Assembly (NCBI GenBank): GCA_009746045.1
Contig: RPFO01000076.1
Coordinates: 2,738,420-2,802,419, forward strand
Reading direction: 5' to 3'
Length of the DNA stretch: 64,000 nt
From: Mesostigma viride
Lineage: Eukaryota > Streptophyta > Mesostigmatophyceae > Mesostigmatales > Mesostigmataceae
Of this stretch, positions 41,715 to 52,596 are shown piece after piece. Each line of letters starts with the position of its first letter. Position 1 is the first letter of the stretch. The notes under the pieces are model-generated. The model did not search any database and had not been told where the DNA came from. It saw only the letters and a program-made list of their open reading frames with translations. The translations under genes and the position numbers were made by a program.

Positions 41715-42531
41715 ATGTCGGCCGAGGCTCGGGTTGAAACACCTGAGTCGTCTCCCAGGCGCGAAGCAGCACCAGAGTTGCCGGCGCGCGAGAACGCTTT
41801 CTATCCCTATACTCGTCAATCCAACGCTTCCACCTTTGTGCAAGCGGCCTACGTTGCGCGGGGCCTTGCGGAGGGCGGTTGGGTGGCTGTGTTTGGTAAC
41901 GCAGCAGGGCCGTCGGCGAACGACCCCGTGGTGATGAGGATTCGGGCGACGACGTCGCCAGGAGAAACAGGGAGGGTGTGCACGGAGCGCCTCGTTGCCA
42001 TACGAGACGAGATAGCTTCGTTGATCTATAGTTAAGAAGTTGCGTACCAGGGCGGGCACGTAACCATCCAGGCGCTTGACTTAGCGCGAGAGACGCTGGG
42101 CCAACTGGTGGCCATCTGTTTAGGTGGAACCAGGCTGTATAATCACTGGGTGGCGACAAGCTCGCTGGGGGAGGGGACCGACGCGTCGCACATCATTCGG
42201 GACGCGCAGACGCGCGAAGCGGATAACCCGTGGGATTCCGCCGAGGTGGTTGCTCAGACTTGTGAGCATTTGGTCAATATTCTGATCCAGGAGTCGCGTG
42301 GTCACGCGGATCACTGGGTTATCACTACACGTCCGCCAGGCATCTGGTCGACCTTGGACACGCCGAGGTTACAGAGCAGGCCAGGGGCGACTGGGCCAAC
42401 GGTGACGGTAATCACCGGTCGGGAAGTCACCGACGAAGATTTCCACGAGCAGTTCGTGGACAGACCGACGGGCATCATAGCCCGGTCGTCACAGCAGATT
42501 GACGAGGGTGACGGCACGAACGAGGGATACT
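41715..42531 (+). pseudogene. ORF-A copy 2, first part
   Basis: The ATG at 41715 starts MSAEARVETPESSPRREAAP. Conserved blocks follow as in the copy at 4692. There is an in-frame TAA at 42033-42035 where copy 1 has Leu. The frame then continues to GTNEGY at 42530, where the inner element inserts. The rest resumes at 51031. Function unknown. Confidence 0.7.
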
Positions 42532-42988
42532 AGTTAGATGAGATGCTTAGGCTGACACACGGATTTCCGGCCTGCGCGCCGCGTATTGCCTACCGCGGCT
42601 GAGCGGGACACCTCAGTACAGTACGGCAGGGTGTACGGTACTGAGGTGTCATGTGGACCGATGTGCGGTTAGTGCCAGACTGTGCCTAGACTCCAGCTCG
42701 ACCCGCCAGACCCGGGTTATCCGGTTCTGGACGGGCCGAGTGTAGTTGATGCTAGTGACGTGGTCGCATGGCATTGCAGTGTACAGTTGTCCACTGGTCG
42801 TGTGCTGCAGGTAGCACCGCCATAGGCATATAGGCGTAGCACTGGGGAGTGCCACAGCACCCGAGTTTGCCCAGACGTTCCATTCTGAGCCCTCAGCTTC
42901 CATTGCTCTCTCATTGTATTATTGTAATACAATCATCATTCGCTCTCAGCTTTCGCAGTTGTTCGTCGTCCCTAGTCTCCATCCAACT
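42532..42988 (+). repeat. 5' LTR of the integrase-first element
   Basis: It starts AGTTAGATG and ends CCATCCAACT. AGTT and AACT are inverted repeats, replacing the usual TG/CA. A palindromic segment with GACACCTCAGTAC and GTACTGAGGTGTC lies near 42607-42651. Confidence 0.95.
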
Positions 42989-43003
42989 TGGACTGAAAAG
43001 TTC
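42989..43003 (+). other. primer binding site
   Basis: TGGACTGAAAAGTTC directly follows the LTR. TGG fits the CCA tail of a tRNA primer, and the tRNA is not identified. Confidence 0.55.
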
Positions 43004-43033
43004 GATATTTTTTTTACAAGCAAAAAAAAAGAT

Positions 43034-45400
43034 ATGGCTTCCAACAACGGCAACAACGGCAACAACAACAAGGGGAAGGCGCCTGCCAGGCGCACCTCAC
43101 CCCGCCTTTCGCCGGAGGGCACGCCCTCCACCAACGATGCGAGGGTGACGCCCAACGTCACCTTCCGCACGGTGGTCGCTGACCAACCCAGGCGTCGGGG
43201 CCCGCAGGTGGGGCCCGGCGCCCGGGGGATGGCGAGCGGTCGGCCGTTTGCCACTGGCGGTTCGTCCGCCATGGCACCTGGGGGGCAGGTCCCCCGGGCA
43301 CGACGTTCCCCCGTCGCAGGTGACGGGGGTCGTGAGCGGAGTGATTCCTCGAGGAGGATGGCGAGGTGCAGCCTGCGAGGCCTCGGCCTTCGCTTGAGCT
43401 TTCGTCGCAGACACCTGCGACGTCTGGCAACCTTTCCGTGGGCCGACAGATGGCCACCATGGACATTGACCGGTATGGGGAACATGTTCCGCCCCCGGTC
43501 GCGTTCGGGCGCCCACCCCATTTTCTCCCCTTGGGGAGGACGACATCCCGGCGTTCATTTCGGTGAACGGCCGGATCTACGTCAACGTTTTCAGTTGCTT
43601 CCAGATGAGGAGATCACGCGATAGAGGTTCATCGGGTGCAACGCTGATCGAGGGGCGTCTTAGGATGCAGTCTCCCTGGTTCAGGTGGCAGTTTGGCTGT
43701 ACTGTTTCGCCAATCGGCCGAGGCACAACCCCGGCACTGTTGATCAGTGGGCGTCCAGGCAGCGCCAGAGAGAGGCGCTGCGCGTGGTCGCCAGACAGAG
43801 ATCGCGCTGACTCCGTTGGGGCCGTGGCCCCAAGTCACGCCAGTTGGCTGGGGCCCGGATAGGCGTGAGGCGGCTGCGATGCCGCCTGCGACGGAGCGCG
43901 GGGCGGCAGACGCCCCCAACACGCCCATGGGTGGTGAAGCCACCCAGGACCCTCTGGCAGGTCAGAGGGTCCAACCTCAGCCGCAGGCTCCCCCGCCCAG
44001 CGTGGGGGGCCAGGTGGCTGAGGAGGCCACCGGGGTCGCAGGGACCCCGGCGGCGACACAAGCGCCCGGGGTCGCAGGGACCCCGGCAGCGACGCCGGCG
44101 CCTCCGGCGCTGGCGGGGGATGCAGCCCCCATGGAGGGTGTCACGGGCACCTCCAGCGGCTCTGGGGGGCAGGCCCCCTCTAGCCGCAACAAGGACAAGC
44201 CCTGGCAGGGCCGGAGGGGCCCAGGGTCCCACCGCAGCTGGGCAGCAACCAGCACTGCTGGAGGGCGACCTGCAAGGTCGCGACTTCATCACCCTGGGTG
44301 ATGAGGCCGTGTGGCGTGCCATACAGACAGCCACAGCCTCCTTCCGTGGGCTGGCCGACAGGAGCCAGCAGATGCACGTCGCGGAGGCGGGCAGCCTGGT
44401 GTGTGCAATCATCACGCACATCCTGGGCCTGCCCAACCTCCAAGCGGGCACACGCAGGGTGTGCGACGACCTGCTGCCTGCCCTGCAGGCTCTCCTCTCA
44501 GGGAGGAGGGTGCAGGGCAGCAGGGTGCGTCTGGTGCGTTTGCTGGAGCTCCTGCACAACGCCATCCTGAGAGGGGCGGGTAGGTGGCTGCCTACCTGGC
44601 TGCATCATGATCTTACTAACCCTACTGACGATGAAGTGTCCCTCTCTCCCACCTTCCATGATTGGGAGGAGGCCCGCAGCAGGAGGCGGGAAGTGACACA
44701 CACTCACACCCCCACCCAGCCCACCCCTATGTTGTCTAACCCTCCTACACAGCCCATGTTTGCCCATCCTGCTCAGCTCACTCAAGTAGCACTTCCCTCT
44801 CAGCAGGTCTCTCCTGTGAATGCTGCAGCAGCAACACCATCTTCTCCCTCTCCCCCTGCATCCCCCTCTAGGTTGCCCACTTACAATGAAAACCGTCCTG
44901 TGGATAGGATTAATGTCAGGGGGCTGCCTGAGGGGTATACTAGGGAGCAGGGGAATCATGCACTTCTCTCTCTGCAGCTGGCTAGGGAGGAACTGAATGT
45001 CAAGAATTGGTTTGGATCTCTCATGCAGGGGGATTTCTACCATCAGTCCTCTCTCAGATTCAGAATCTCATTCTTGTCTTCCAGCGTAGGTATCCCAAGT
45101 GGCAGGACACGCAGGCTAGGGCAGTTTGGGAGGCTTTCATGAAGGAGCTAACTGACCTCCTCTCCACCCCCTCATCTGTGGACATATATGGGGCATTCAG
45201 GTGGGTAGAGGAATACAGGGTCACATCAGTGGACTATGTGGCTGAGACAAAGAAATATGAGCTAGCCATCAAAGCACGTCCTGATGTCCAGCAGCTAGAT
45301 CACAAGTTCTTGCTGCGTTCTTCCTTGAGAAACTCAAACTTGACAAAAACACCTACGCTATGCTTGCCACAGGAATGGCAAAGTACTGGGAGGACATGAA
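43034..45400 (+). pseudogene. gag: gag N-terminal and central parts, frame-broken
   Basis: The ATG at 43034 begins MASNNGNNGNNNKGKAPARR. The frame changes at about 43360, 43560, 43860 and 45060. Ordered blocks include PAFISVNGRIYVNVFSCFQ, ITLGDEAVWRAIQTATASFR with RVRLVRLLELLHNAILRGAG, and YPKWQDTQARAVWEAFMKEL. The long Ala/Pro/Gly linkers are typical of GC-rich algal Gags. It passes into the frame starting at 45360. Confidence 0.65.
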
Positions 45401-45695
45401 GGAGGCATTGGATTATATCAAGCTGGCCTTGGCTCCCCTTAGCCAGGGGGCCATGGGCACCTCTGTAAAGAGGGTCAGGGGGGAAGAGAGGGAGGAGGAG
45501 GATAGGGAGAGGGAAGACAGGAGCAAGAGACCTGTCACTATGGCAGAAGTCAAGTCCCTGCTGGGACAAATGTTTAAGGGCAAGGGCAAGGGCAAGGGCA
45601 AGGGCAAGGGCAGGGGCTGGGGCAAGGGCAAGGGTAAGGGGCAGTCTCCCTCCAAGGGGGGCAGCTCCAGCAACAACAACAACAACAGCAACAGC

Positions 45696-45763
<68 letters not shown>

Positions 45764-47039
45764 GAAGCAGGACAAGGAGGACAAGTCTTCTCAGCGGTGC
45801 ACCCGCTGTGGCATGAAGTACCACCTGCGGCCCACCTGCCGCAAGAACGTGGACGAGCTGGGGCATTTGGACGTCCTGTGCCACAAGTGCCACGGGCCGC
45901 CCCACGGTGACCCCAAGGACTGCAAGCGGCCTCCTTACGGCAAGAAGTGTGAGTCTCCCTCTCATGCTGGCTTGAGTGTGCCTGCTTCACCTCTTTCATC
46001 TGCATGCCCCACTGTCAGAGCAGTGAGCAGTTCTGGAAAGGTGCTACAGCTGGTTTCAGAAGATTATGTCTCTAAACCAACCTTCACATCTATGGTTCCC
46101 AAGGTGTGCAGAGTGTCCCCAGCAGAGGATGCTCAGATCAGTTTTCAGGAGCTTGCTTTGCAGTTGCATTTCCTTTATGGGCATGAAGTGAGTGCAGAGG
46201 TGGTGGCAGCAGCAATAGGGGGGGCAGCACTCAGACGTGCATGCCAGGTGGTCAGATCCCACTGCCAGCATTGTCAGTTCAATGCACCCAAACCCCCTAA
46301 GTGGCATGTAGCTACCCCACCTAAGAGCAAGGGCAGGGTGGTAGGAGATGTCTTTCATATCAAAGGACAATCTTACTTGGCACTTAAAGATGCATGGTCA
46401 AGGTACACAACCATTGAACCATTACCTGGAATGGACAAGACACAGTTGCTCAGGGCTCTCTTGATTGCTCAGGCCAGGTACTACCCTGTGGAGGCATTGT
46501 TACTGGATCAGCAGTTCACGTGTCTTGCCAATGAACCAGGGTGTGAGGCTATTGATCTGGCTGGGCTAGAAGATCATGAGAGGCAAGGCATTATTGAAAG
46601 GGCCATCAGGTCCATTAAAACCCTTGTAGCCAAAGAAGATGGCAATCTGCTGGCTGACAGTGGGTCATATGCTGACAGAGCTCTGTGGTCCACCAGGTTG
46701 TGCCAAGTCCTCAACAGGAGGCCACTCATGAAAACCCCACAAGGGGTGGTCATTACACCAGATGGATTGCATGCAGGCATTTATCCACCTGAGGTACTAG
46801 CCCTATACAACGCACAGCGAGCACAGACAGCTAGCAGGTTAGCTGTCAAGGATGCAAAGCATCCACGTCCCACCTTCAGAGAAGGGGATCAGGTCCTATT
46901 CTACAAGGAGTCGGGACTAGGCAAGGTGGGTACCTGGCATGGGCCAGCCACCATCCTAAAGTTTAACACCACTGGCAGGACAGTGTTAGTTAAACACAAT
47001 GACACGGGAAAATTCACAGGTGTTCACCTCACAGGATGA
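45360..47039 (+). CDS. Gag C-terminus fused to integrase
   Basis: One uninterrupted 559-codon frame. Residues about 75-100 are Lys/Gly repeats and 105-135 a poly-Asn tract. Cysteine clusters follow (CTRCGMKYHLRPTC and CHKCHGPPHGDPKDC). No protease motif comes before the integrase. The integrase HHCC region is HFLYGH...CQHC (about 260-310). The catalytic core has GDVFH (Asp), LLLDQQFT (Asp) and GIIERAIRSIKTLV (Glu). The C-terminal part with GTWHGPATIL resembles the GPY/F module. TGA at 47037-47039 ends it before the protease region. It would integrate the cDNA in the nucleus. Confidence 0.85.
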
Positions 47040-48147
47040 AATTGTATTTTCCAACTGTGTCAGACGTGGCAGAGGAGGAAGAGCTGTTGGCCGACAGCCC
47101 TGTACAGTTGCCTGGCATCCCAGCGTTGCCCAGTGAGTGGTTGTTTGGAACACCCACTGGTGAGTGTGAGAGCCACACCCACTGTGACACCCAGGTCACC
47201 CTTGATGATTGCAGGCAGTCACTGCAGGATTGGCCCCCTGCAGCAGAGGGTCACATTGGCAAAACAGGTGATCAGCAACCTATCACCTCTCAAGTGTGAA
47301 CATAGCTCAGCCACTAGCTGCACCTTCCAAACGCAGCCTAGCAGACGCTGTTCGCATTTTACAAGCAGCTCATAGAGCCAAAGCTCAAACTGCTGCAGGA
47401 TCAGCTAAGGTGGGGAAGGTTGGGCAGAATGACAATAGCCCATTTATGGTTGCAGTGGACACACAAGCCCAGGTCAGCATTATCAGTGCCCTGGCTGTGC
47501 CCCATTGCCTTTGGAACCTTCACCCTGGCACCATGTGGCTGATTTCTCAGGGCAGTCATCCCTCAAGGTATTAGGTCAGGTCATGTTGACTATACTCGGT
47601 ATCCCCACTCCTTTTCAGGTCTTGGAAGGTTATAAAGGGAATGCTTTGTTGGGGGATCCTTTTCTCTGTTACCCTGGTGTCCTCATCTCCAGTGATAGAC
47701 TATCCATCCAGGACATGGGTGGTGTTGATCTGAATCATTTCAAAATTTCTCTTGAAAAACTTCTTAACACCAACATTGCTTCTGTAAAATTTGCTACACC
47801 CAAGTATGCCCCAGGGCAAGAACCCTGTGTGGCAGACTTGGTTCACAACCAAAAACTTCATCCCAACTCATTTGGATTGGGCAAGCATGATGTGGCTAAA
47901 ATGTCTCCTCTTTCTTATGAACAGATAGAGCAAGACTGTCGCACACACATAGGATTCCTAAAATGGGTGGAGGCCTTTAACAAGGCCAGGGAAGAATGGG
48001 TAGTGCCAGATCCTCTTAGTCCTTCTCATACTCCCCTGTCACACCTATTGACAAAAAGCCTGCAGGGTGCAAGCACTTGCGCCTGAAGTTTGTGTGTAAA
48101 CATAAGCCAGCAGCAGATGGGTCAGTCATTTTCATGCTAGACCTTGT
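47040..48147 (+). pseudogene. pol: aspartic protease and RT N-terminus
   Basis: After an acidic linker, the protease has FMVAVDTQAQVSIISA (DT active site, about 47448-47496), VLGQVMLTILG and the ILGRDFL-like ALLGDPFL near 47640-47670. RT sequence follows with EQDCRTHIGFLKWVEAFNKA and, after a break near 48050, IDKKPAGCKHLRLKFVCKHK, the copia RT entry (normally GCKWVFKVK). Breaks occur near 47565, 48050 and 48145. Protease placed after integrase is not the canonical copia order. Confidence 0.75.
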
Positions 48148-49452
48148 GTGACAGAGTTCAAGGGCACCACTGATCTGACAGAGGCAGAGTTGTACACGCC
48201 AGGCATTCAGCAAACATCCCTAAAAATCTTGCTGTCTGTCTTTGTGGGTCATCTCAATGATGGGGATGACTATGTATGTAAGGCTACAGACATTAAAAGG
48301 GCTTTCCTGAAAGGCTCACCTGAGATAGCACAACAAGTGTGGCATGGTCAGGTGTATGTAGTCTCCACTCCCAGAGTTTGGGCAAAACACATCCCTCAGC
48401 AGTACCTGAAAGCTAACATAGGTGTTGAAGGGCTGCAATCAGCTCCTCGCATTTTCAGGATGTCAGCTCAGGCTGTGTTTGAAAAGCTAGGGGCTAGATA
48501 TGATGACATAGACCCTTGCTTCTTTGTGGTCCCACACCCTCATGGCATTCTCACCTTTGTGTGGCATGGGGATGATCAGCTGATTGCTGGGCCAAGGCGT
48601 GCTGTGGATGATTTTATTCAACAAGTGTCACAGCATTTTGAGATTGGCAAGCAAGTAGAGCTGGGCACCACTGCCATAAAATTTTGTGGCACAATGTTAC
48701 AACTCCAGCAGCATCAAAACCAGTGGGTGTGTGCACTCTACTCTCCCAATGATTACATGCACAGCTGCTTGGAGGTTTTGCAAACAAAAATCAAACCTGG
48801 AGCCTGTCCTACCATTAGAGGCAAGCTGGGGTGGTTGTGCTCAACGTGTGCACCTCACCTGGCTGTGGTTAGCAGAGTTGATGATGATGTCTTGATGCAA
48901 GTAGGTCACAAAGCCATCACCAAAACTCTCCAGGAAGGCCCTCCCCTTATCTTGCACTCCTTGGATCTCCACAAAACCATTCACATCCAAGCTATGATGG
49001 ATAGTTCCATGGAGTCCAGGCAGATTACCAAGTTGCAGGCAAGGGAGTCAGGCTTGTATTTTGTGCAGAATGATGATGCACCCTTGTCTCTCATTTCATG
49101 GTACAGCCGGTTGCATAGACGCAAGGCTGTCAGCAGCAATGCTGCTGAGTGCAGGGCAGTGGTGTCAGCAGTGCTTCATGCCAGGTACTTGAATCATGTG
49201 CTGGTTTGGTTGCAGATGCAAGCAGGCAGCAATGCTGGGGTGGTGGCACACTTGCTCACTGACAGTCAGTCAGTCCTCAGTTTCCTTGCTAACCCCTATG
49301 CTGTCCACACTGATCTTGACTGGGTGGTCCTGAAACAGGAGTCCACCTACTGGGAGTCCACCCGTCACGTGGAGGACAAACACAACGCTGCTGATGCACT
49401 CACTAAAGTGCCTCAGCAGGCAGCTGACAATACCAGCTGTTGTACCACTTGA
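48148..49452 (+). CDS. pol: copia-type RT and RNase H
   Basis: A 434-codon open frame. The copia RT block reads KATDIKRAFLKGSPEIAQQV, with the catalytic Asp in ATDIKRAFL. The YVDD box is replaced by WHGDDQLIAG, keeping both Asp. RNase H has LISWYSRLHRRKAVSSNAAE, LLTDSQSVLSFL and the C-terminal TRHVEDKHNAADALTK, as in copia. It ends at the TGA at 49450. The HGDD form of the active site is unusual. Confidence 0.85.
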   Translation: MTEFKGTTDLTEAELYTPGIQQTSLKILLSVFVGHLNDGDDYVCKATDIKRAFLKGSPEIAQQVWHGQVYVVSTPRVWAKHIPQQYLKANIGVEGLQSAPRIFRMSAQAVFEKLGARYDDIDPCFFVVPHPHGILTFVWHGDDQLIAGPRRAVDDFIQQVSQHFEIGKQVELGTTAIKFCGTMLQLQQHQNQWVCALYSPNDYMHSCLEVLQTKIKPGACPTIRGKLGWLCSTCAPHLAVVSRVDDDVLMQVGHKAITKTLQEGPPLILHSLDLHKTIHIQAMMDSSMESRQITKLQARESGLYFVQNDDAPLSLISWYSRLHRRKAVSSNAAECRAVVSAVLHARYLNHVLVWLQMQAGSNAGVVAHLLTDSQSVLSFLANPYAVHTDLDWVVLKQESTYWESTRHVEDKHNAADALTKVPQQAADNTSCCTT

Positions 49453-50568
49453 TGAACCCCTATGGCAAGCAGGCAACCCTGCCCCATAGGGGGGACGCCT
49501 AGCAGGGTCCTGTTCACCAGGGCCGCCTAGGTCACCCAGTACCCCTTGGGCAGGTCCAAGGGGTAGGTTGTGGCTTCCAGCAAGGGGGGTTGGTTGGAGT
49601 CTGTTTTTCATACATCTGCGTGCCCTATGCCCAATAAAATCTGTTTTGATTTTTTCAACACCATGGAATTTCGTTATGCACACCTTCATAGGTGGGCATG
49701 GGATGTATCTCACACCTTTATTCACTAGGGCGTATGCCTTGGTGGATTGGCCTTGAGCTCAGTGGCTCAGGTGCCCCCATTCAAGTGGAGGGTCAAAGCT
49801 CCCTTGACAGGTGGTTACCCAGGACCCCAGTTCACTGTGGATATCCTGGGCCACCTGGCCTTACTGTTCAGTGGCAGTAAAGGCATGGGTGCTGTCATGT
49901 TGTCTAGTACAACGTGCTCAGCACAGGTGCAGGATGAAATATTCCTGTCACCTGTCACCAGGACTTCAGTCACCCATGTGCAGGGCAGGGGTGGCTGGTC
50001 TCACACGTTGTGCAGGTGCAATGTGGCCAGGTCCAGGATGTCATAGTCCTGTCACCTGTCACTCGGACTTCAGCCCCCTCTGTGCAGGGCAGGGGTGGCT
50101 GGTCCTCACATGTTGTGCAGGTACAACATGGACAGTGCAGGGTGCAATAAACCTGTCCACTGTCACTCCTCAGGTTGCAGGTAACCTGAGCTCAGTTGAC
50201 CCAGCCTGGCTGGGTATTTTCTCTCTGAGTGGGCGATGATGATGGAACAACATGGAACCTCTTAAACGGTTACCTTGGCATTTTTTACAATGGCTCTCTT
50301 GGCTGGTGATGCACTCCCTGGATAGGCAGACAGGCATAGCTATCTCCCTTGTGAGCTCGCGAGGAGGAGGAACTCCCCGGGCATGTTGAGCTAAACGTGA
50401 TGCCATCACAAGTATTGCACGAGTTCTGGGGCCCATCTTTTTCAGTCCAGATGTTGCAGTATGGGTGTCAGTTGCTCAGCACCTCAGTCAGCTTGGAGTC
50501 AGTCTCCTAGCTGGGCAGGGTCAGGCTTGAAGTCGCTAGCCTTCAACCTGAAAGGAAAACATAATGGG
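49453..50568 (+). other. 3' untranslated region of the integrase-first element
   Basis: Non-coding. It includes AATAAA near 49634 and two tandem units of about 104 bp at 49946-50049 and 50050-50153, both starting GTCACCTGTCAC. A purine-rich run (AAAGGAAAACATAATGGG) just before the 3' LTR is the likely polypurine tract. Confidence 0.6.
49946..50153 (+). repeat. two 104-bp tandem repeats
   Basis: Both units share GTCACCTGTCAC, GGACTTCAG, TGTGCAGGGCAGGGGTGGCTGG and GTTGTGCAGGT. They differ by several substitutions, so the duplication is not recent. Confidence 0.7.
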
Positions 50569-51025
50569 AGTTAGATGAGATGCTTAGGCTGACACACGGA
50601 TTTCCGGCCTGCGCGCCGCGTATTGCCTACCGCGGCTGAGCGGGACACCTCAGTACAGTACGGCAGGGTGTACGGTACTGAGGTGTCATGTGGACCGATG
50701 TGCGGTTAGTGCCAGACTGTGCCTAGACTCCAGCTCGACCCGCCAGACCCGGGTTATCCGGTTCTGGACGGGCCGAGTGTAGTTGATGCTAGTGACGTGG
50801 TCGCATGGCATTGCAGTGTACAGTTGTCCACTGGTCGTGTGCTGCAGGTAGCACCGCCATAGGCATATAGGCGTAGCACTGGGGAGTGCCGCAGCACCCG
50901 AGTTTGCCCAGACGTTCCATTCTGAGCCCTCAGCTTCCATTGCTCTCTCATTGTATTATTGTAATACAATCATCATTCGCTCTCAGCTTTCGCAGTTGTT
51001 CGTCGTCCCTAGTCTCCATCCAACT
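50569..51025 (+). repeat. 3' LTR of the integrase-first element
   Basis: This 457-bp copy of 42532-42988 has one visible substitution (GTGCCGCAGC against GTGCCACAGC). The ATACT duplication follows. Confidence 0.95.
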
Positions 51026-51030
51026 ATACT

Positions 51031-51363
51031 CAGCTCGGCGTAGAGCAGAGTTACACATACCGTTTGAGCCGGAACACGATTTTGCTGAAATCGGTCGGGG
51101 TTCTCGCAACGATCGGCGAGGTGGTGGTAGCAGGTGGGTCAGGAACCTTCAGTGGTATCGCCGTGGCAGTGCGGCCAGACTGCCGGCAGAGCAGACAGCA
51201 GCCGGGAGGCCGGTGAGCCGTGTGCTAGGTCCTTACAACGCGGAGGAGGTCCGCTCAGTTCCACGAGTGGGGACACCGGTGGCACGCACTGCGCAGGAGC
51301 GTGAAGAAGAGGCAGCACCTGGAGAGCAGCCAGCGGCTTCTTCAGGCAGCACCAGCGCTTGAG
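51031..51363 (+). pseudogene. ORF-A copy 2, second part
   Basis: Continues after the inner element with SARRRAELHIPFEPEHDF, RPVSRVLGPYNAEE and a Glu/Ala/Ser tail, ending in TGA at 51361-51363. It matches the end of copy 1 at 5519-5883. The next ORF starts 53 bp later. Confidence 0.7.
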
Positions 51364-51416
51364 CCTGTTCTTCCTTGTCTATCGCCTGTTTTGTTCTGCC
51401 ATCCCACTGTATATAA

Positions 51417-52147
51417 TGCCTCGTGGCAAACCGGGAGACGGCGACCAGGGCAAGATGGAGGCACCGGCTGGGGCAAGCCAGGAGCCTCGGCAGGACAAGG
51501 AGCAGCTGGTGGGGGAGGCCATCCCTGCCAGCGACGGCGATGGGGGAAAGCGACCAGGCAGCAAGAGGCGGCACGAAGACTCGGTGGAGGAGGCGCGCAA
51601 GGTGCGGGCGACAGGGCCATCTGATGCAATAACGGTGGCGAATGGGCAACCAGCCGTGGAGAAGCGTAAGAGGGACACCTCCGCTGACGGCAATGGTAAG
51701 AGGCTTCATGTGGATGTGCTCTCCCCTGTGCCTGCTGGCCCAAGTGGTGTTGTTGCTGTGACACCCACTGTGGTGGAGCCGGTGAAGGCGCTGCCAGGGT
51801 CGAGGCCTCACATGAGTGCAGTCACTCTTATGAATGGACAAAAGCCTCTTAACCCACCACTAGCACAGGAAGCTCTAGACAAGTGGTTAGAGGACATATG
51901 GAGCTGGTTGTACTCTCCGTGGACCCCACTGTCAACCTAGTGCAAGTGTTTCACTCGTCCACGTGCAACAGGGACTCGTCAGAGCGTGTCAGGGAAAAGG
52001 CTAGGACTGGTGTCAAGGATAAGCTAACCTGGGCACAGTTCCTGGATGGGTTGAGGGAGGAGTTCTCTGACAAGGTTCTCAACCTCACCAACTACTATAA
52101 ACATCAGTATGACACCTTTGAGATAGTGGGTCCTGTGGCAGAGGAAT
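51417..52147 (+). pseudogene. gag: outer element gag, first part
   Basis: The ATG at 51417 begins MPRGKPGDGDQGKMEAPAGA. A frame change near 51885 leads into HMELVVLSVDPTVNLVQVFH and TNYYKHQYDTFEIVGPVAE. The PAT element inserts after GAGGAAT at 52147. Coding resumes at 57536 and closes in frame (E-E-W-A-R). Confidence 0.75.
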
Positions 52148-52525
52148 CGGGGTTCTCTGAACATAGTTTCTTTATAGTGATACGGAAGGGGAGCCGCTGA
52201 TGCTAGGTGAAATAGAGCTGGGTGATGTGATCGTAATAAGGTTGATTAGGCTTCTAGTGTACGAGTATTACGGATGATATGGCCTAATTGTTGCGGCCCA
52301 TACCTTGACGGTGTGCTGAGTACCTTGACGACGGATTTTTGCGTCTAGGTTCTCCTAGCAGATCCATGATTGCGGACGGGTTTGCAACAAGCAATATCTG
52401 AAGTAAAACTTGACGGCTAAAACTGTTTAGAGGCCGTTGCCGGATCTGGCCGTTGGTAGAGAGCCGTTGGCCTTGAAACACGATAAAAGCTTGCTCACCT
52501 AGCTCATGGCGGTCTCTTTTGTTTT
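52148..52525 (+). repeat. A1 repeat of the PAT element
   Basis: Matches 56990-57367 without a difference that I could see. It starts CGGGGTTCTCTG at the junction with the host sequence GAGGAAT. Confidence 0.9.
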
Positions 52526-52596
52526 AACGAAGGCGGCGACAGGGGTCAGGGGCATCGTAGCTGACGCCCGGAATTCCTTTCTGCAAAGCGGTTGGG

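Larger units (their letters stand above)
42532..51025 (+). mobile_element. copia-like LTR element with integrase-first order
   Basis: Two 457-bp LTRs (42532-42988, 50569-51025) differ by one base that I could see and have AGTT...AACT ends. The duplication ATACT flanks them (42527-42531, 51026-51030) and the host ORF-A closes in frame around it. The internal order is PBS, gag with zinc knuckle, integrase, protease, RT, RNase H. RT and RNase H are of the Ty1/copia type. Gag and pol have several one-base breaks despite the near-identical LTRs. Confidence 0.9.
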
